From positions 29,781,201 to 29,845,200 of the forward strand of contig CP099846.1 in assembly GCA_030062745.1 (NCBI GenBank): 64,000 nucleotides of DNA, read 5' to 3'. Source of the stretch: Capitulum mitella (taxonomy: Eukaryota; Arthropoda; Thecostraca; Pollicipedomorpha; Pollicipedidae). A program made the position numbers and the translations under genes. The notes under the pieces are model-generated. The model saw nothing but the letters and a program-made list of their open reading frames with translations, had not been told where the DNA came from and searched no databases. Below, one piece after another: positions 61,425 through 64,000 of this stretch (positions within the stretch are counted from its first letter, which is position 1; the number at the start of each line of letters is the position of its first letter).

Positions 61425-61547
61425 CCGGCCGCTCCGGAACAGACCGAACACCTCAGCAACTGCCTGAAGGTGTTCATCCAGCGCGACTACTCGGAGGGCA
61501 CGGCCGTCCGCTTCCAGACCAGCCTGCCGCCCGAGCTGGAGGGACGG
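61425..61547 (+). CDS. GOLGA7: GOLGA7 coding exon 2 (residues 8-48)
   Basis: This exon encodes a short linker and then the family motif [18 protein letters not shown], followed by LPPELEGR. In human GOLGA7 the matching segment is [12 protein letters not shown]. The acceptor is GGTTGCAG and the donor is GTGAGG. The exon is GC-rich, while the intron upstream is CpG-poor. Confidence 0.88.
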
Positions 61548-61729
61548 GTGAGGCGCTGGCCCCTCCGCGGCCGCCGCTCCTGATGGGCAGGAGCGTTGGT
61601 TGGATTATCCGCACGTGCTGCCGATTGCCTTATGCCACGCGTTGCCCCGGATCAGGACAGTCGCGAGCCTCGCAGCTCCCTTGCCTCGTGAGGACGCGGA
61701 CCATCATCACTGACTGCCGCTGTCCGCAG

Positions 61730-61882
61730 ATTGAGCCGGGCGTTTTTGACAACACTCTGAGCACCATCAACGAGATCTTCGCAGAGGCGGAGGAGCTCAA
61801 CTGCGCGACCTACTGCGAGGGCTGCTTGGCCTGCCTCACGGCCTACTGCATCTACACCTGCATGGACCCGCACTACGACAAG
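61730..61882 (+). CDS. GOLGA7: GOLGA7 coding exon 3 (residues 49-99)
   Basis: The exon contains the helical core and the motif CEGCLACLTAYCIYTC at about residues 77-92. The two cysteines of GCLAC correspond to the palmitoylated Cys69/Cys72 of human GOLGA7. It ends with HYDK at a GTGAGA donor. Extra cysteines (TYCEG, AYCIYTC) make this copy unusually cysteine-rich. Confidence 0.92.
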
Positions 61883-62315
61883 GTGAGATGATCCGCTAGG
61901 TGCAGTGGTGGGGTTTCCGGGTGAGGATGTGTCAGATCTGCGGTGCGGGCGGGACTCGGTCGTTGTGTGGGGATTGCTTGGGACGTGGTGACGTGGCTCG
62001 ATGTGGAAGAGCGAACTGTGGGGGGGGGGGGGCTCCTCAGTGATGAGCATTGTCAGTGGTCATGGAATTGAGCAAGTGAATTATGTGCTGCAAGTGGATG
62101 GCATAGCAAGAACTTGCTGATCTAGCTTGGAATAACGTAGGCTTGGGCAGACGTTTTCTTGACAACCTACTGTGAGGCAGTAGGTGGCTTTCCTGCCAAA
62201 GGCGGAACTGTGGTATCTTAACCCTAGTGACGGCGTGGGTTGTGATGTTAAAGCGTTTCAGTTTAGTTTTTGGCGTCGTGCGCGGGGCGTGCTGACCGGC
62301 CCTCACCGCCGCCAG

Positions 62316-62459
62316 TGCGTCAAGAAGTGCTCGCGCTACATCGTGGAGCAGAACGAGCGGCTGTGGCTGCCGCGCGGCCTGCTGCTGACGGACCCGATCG
62401 AGCGCGGCCTGCGCGTCATCGAGGTCAGCGTGCTGAACGAGCCGGCGCCGCAGCGGTGA
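62316..62459 (+). CDS. GOLGA7: GOLGA7 coding exon 4 (residues 100-146, stop)
   Basis: After the acceptor GCCGCCAG, the exon encodes a region like human KKVSKYIQEQNEKIY, then the near-invariant [16 protein letters not shown] block, and a short variable tail NEPAPQR before TGA. Family proteins end similarly just after this block, so the gene is complete. Confidence 0.92.
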   Translation, partial: CVKKCSRYIVEQNERLWLPRGLLLTDPIERGLRVIEVSVLNEPAPQR

Positions 62460-63620
62460 CCGCGCCCCCGGACAGCGGCGGCCGCCGGGCCCGAGCCGGC
62501 CTGAGTGGCCGCCGGAGCTCGTGAGGCGGTGATCTCGCCCGCGCCGCCGGGACAGCGGTGCGCTCGCGGAAGGACCGGTAGTGATTTTTGGTGGGGCGGA
62601 CTTGTGATGGACCGCTCCCGACGGTGGAGATTTGGTGGGTTGTCGATCAGGATGGTGCCGCCGTCGATGGCCCACTTAAGCCGAGATTTGTGCAAGGATT
62701 GACTGAATGTAATTAATTTGAGCAAGGCATTGACTCGGACGGAAATGGCACGTGTATTCCGGATTGTTCCGTTGGAGCGGTGTATGCCCGTGATGATGAG
62801 GAGATCGGGTGGCAGATGTGAGAAGCGGGCGGTTCACACCCTCTTTAACATGGCTAGCGCCCTCTGAACATTTGCCAAGGTCCATGTTGCTGACGGAAGC
62901 CGATGAATTGCCTTTTGCCAGGAAATTCTTCGAGGTCACAGCAGCCCCCTGAAGTGGTATCCTGGACTGCGGGGGAATAGCTGTTAGCATGCGTTGCATT
63001 TCTTGATATCCATTGTCTAATCGTGGGTGTTAAATACTTGCGTCCTCTGTGTCAGCGTTGACAAAGTTTTGTGCGTCAGAAGGTGTATGAAGTGGGAGAG
63101 AGCCTAAGACGCATCATAAGAGGATTCACAACTCGCGTGATGAGTGCGGGACGCCTCAGAAGTCGATGTAATATGCTGCCGAGCTTCCGGGCTGATGCTT
63201 TTCCTGTGTTCGAGGGCGGTATCCGTGGCGATTGTGAGTTTAGAGTGAGGCACCGGCGGACAGGTGGCAGCATTGTCGCAGTCTGCGCTCCCGCCATGGC
63301 TTGGCCTGCCGTGCTGATCGGTGTCCGACTGCCGTGCTGATCGGTGTCCGACTGCCGTGCTGATCGGTGTCCGACTGCCGCGCGTCGTCTCGCTCTAACT
63401 TCCTCCGCTGTATTGGACCTGCGGCGGTCGTCTGCTGGCGGTGGCACGCTCTGCGTGGCAGCAGCACCTCAGTCTGTCGTCGAATATATTGTTTATTGTA
63501 GATGGTTTTGCCGGTTGTGGGGCGTTGTATGGCAATTCTGGAAGCTACGATATGCAGTTTGGACTGCGCATCAAACGCCTTAGGTTATACGGTATTAAAA
63601 CTGTTGCACTGGAATAATGA
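62460..63620 (+). other. GOLGA7: GOLGA7 3' UTR with 23-bp triplication
   Basis: No further exon is recognisable. An ATTAAA variant polyadenylation signal at 63594-63599, followed by GT-rich sequence, would give a 3' UTR of about 1.1 kb. A perfect three-copy 23-bp tandem repeat lies at 63308-63376. The end is inferred. Confidence 0.4.
63308..63376. repeat. 23-bp tandem repeat, 3 identical copies
   Basis: Units start at 63308, 63331 and 63354, each beginning GCCGTGCTGATCGG. They appear identical, which suggests recent duplication. Because 23 is not a multiple of 3, the ORFs across it are not meaningful. Confidence 0.9.
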
Positions 63621-64000
63621 TATTTAAACTGTTTGGGGTCATGGCATGATGGCATCCTTCAGTTAGACAGCGCAACTTTTCACCTCTTCACCGGCACTGC
63701 GGGATAAAACACGCGTGTTTTCTTGCTGGGATTCTTCGACGCCAATATAAGAAAGGTTTGAATGCGAGATGGTGCGATCATGATTATTTCTCTGCCGATG
63801 ACTACTGGGTTGGCCTCTCATCCAGATTTCCTCGATCGCTTGTAACTAGTAGTTTGCTTTAACATTTTGTTTCCATGGAGGTTGATGCCCACGTCAAAGG
63901 CGTTGTTACAAGATACATTATCAGAACTTTTGGCTTCAGGGTACGATGAATGATATGCTACTTAGTTATCTGCAAGGTCGGGAAAGCCTTAGTCGACCTG
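63621..64000. other. Intergenic sequence, no feature seen
   Basis: The last 380 bases have mixed composition, with no recognisable coding exon or repeat. Confidence 0.4.

Larger units (their letters stand above)
60526..63620 (+). other. GOLGA7: GOLGA7/ERF4-family gene, coding exons and 3' UTR
   Basis: This is a complete coding sequence for a Golgin subfamily A member 7 homologue, the cofactor that stabilises DHHC9-type palmitoyltransferases (Erf4 for yeast Erf2). It acts in Ras palmitoylation and Golgi trafficking. Four phase-0 coding exons (60564-60584, 61425-61547, 61730-61882, 62316-62459) give 146 residues, against 137 in human GOLGA7; the excess is at the N-terminus. The YxEGCLACLTAY core and the [15 protein letters not shown] block are unmistakable. 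It lies about 9 kb downstream of Ran in the same orientation, with no sign of functional linkage. GOLGA7B is an equally possible vertebrate counterpart. Confidence 0.88.

Noticed and set aside
61457-61547. Alternative acceptor CAG at 61454-61456 for GOLGA7 exon 2
   Set aside because: It would break the phase with the 21-base initiator exon. The acceptor at 61424 keeps phase 0.
61382-61891. 169-codon ORF across GOLGA7 exons 2-3
   Set aside because: Wrong frame and runs through an intron. The conserved protein is encoded in the spliced frames.

Overview
The window is eukaryotic nuclear DNA and most likely comes from an arthropod. The evidence is intron-containing genes with GT/AG junctions, many microsatellites, several families of decayed DNA transposons, tRNA-derived SINE-like repeats, and an interstitial (TTAGG)n array at about 54.4 kb, which is the arthropod telomere unit. 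I cannot name the species. A crustacean or another non-model arthropod is a guess.

Only two host genes can be supported, both on the + strand near the right end. The first is Ran GTPase, with coding exons at 46106-46348, 49082-49270 and 51202-51417. It encodes an intact 215-residue protein and has a non-coding first exon ending near 45740. The second is a GOLGA7/ERF4-family palmitoylation cofactor, with coding exons at 60564-60584, 61425-61547, 61730-61882 and 62316-62459 (146 residues). Its non-coding first exon probably ends near 55011, after a CCAAT-containing CpG-rich promoter. Both transcribed regions are strikingly poor in CpG, as expected for invertebrate gene-body methylation. Recently inserted, CpG-rich transposon DNA interrupts them with sharp edges.

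From 1 to 45.6 kb I find no intact gene. It is a mosaic of repeats: a 28-bp minisatellite (1.67-2.22 kb) beside a CpG-rich block; TTAA-flanked piggyBac-like non-autonomous elements (4.0-5.2, 27.6-28.8 and 37.0-38.1 kb, with others at 56.8-59.2 kb and in Ran intron 3); SINE-like copies near 0.5, 5.5 and 43.2 kb; a decayed ZBED-type hAT transposon (about 20.6-25.2 kb) containing an extraordinary cluster of nested palindromes at 20.76-21.47 kb; a roughly 1.26-kb repeat present once at 16.6 kb and as a head-to-tail pair at 39.6-42.2 kb; and a degenerate satellite at 43.8-44.9 kb. One short ORF with a signal peptide (25794) could be the first exon of an unrecognised secreted protein.

The most interesting pattern is that the TTAA-type elements carry many AGGTCA nuclear-receptor half-sites in defined geometries (DR1, DR4, ER1 and perfect IR1). 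One IR1 lies inside Ran intron 3. This suggests either transposase subterminal binding sites or a transposon-spread hormone-receptor site network. All coordinates of decayed repeats are approximate. The exon and TTAA coordinates were read base by base.
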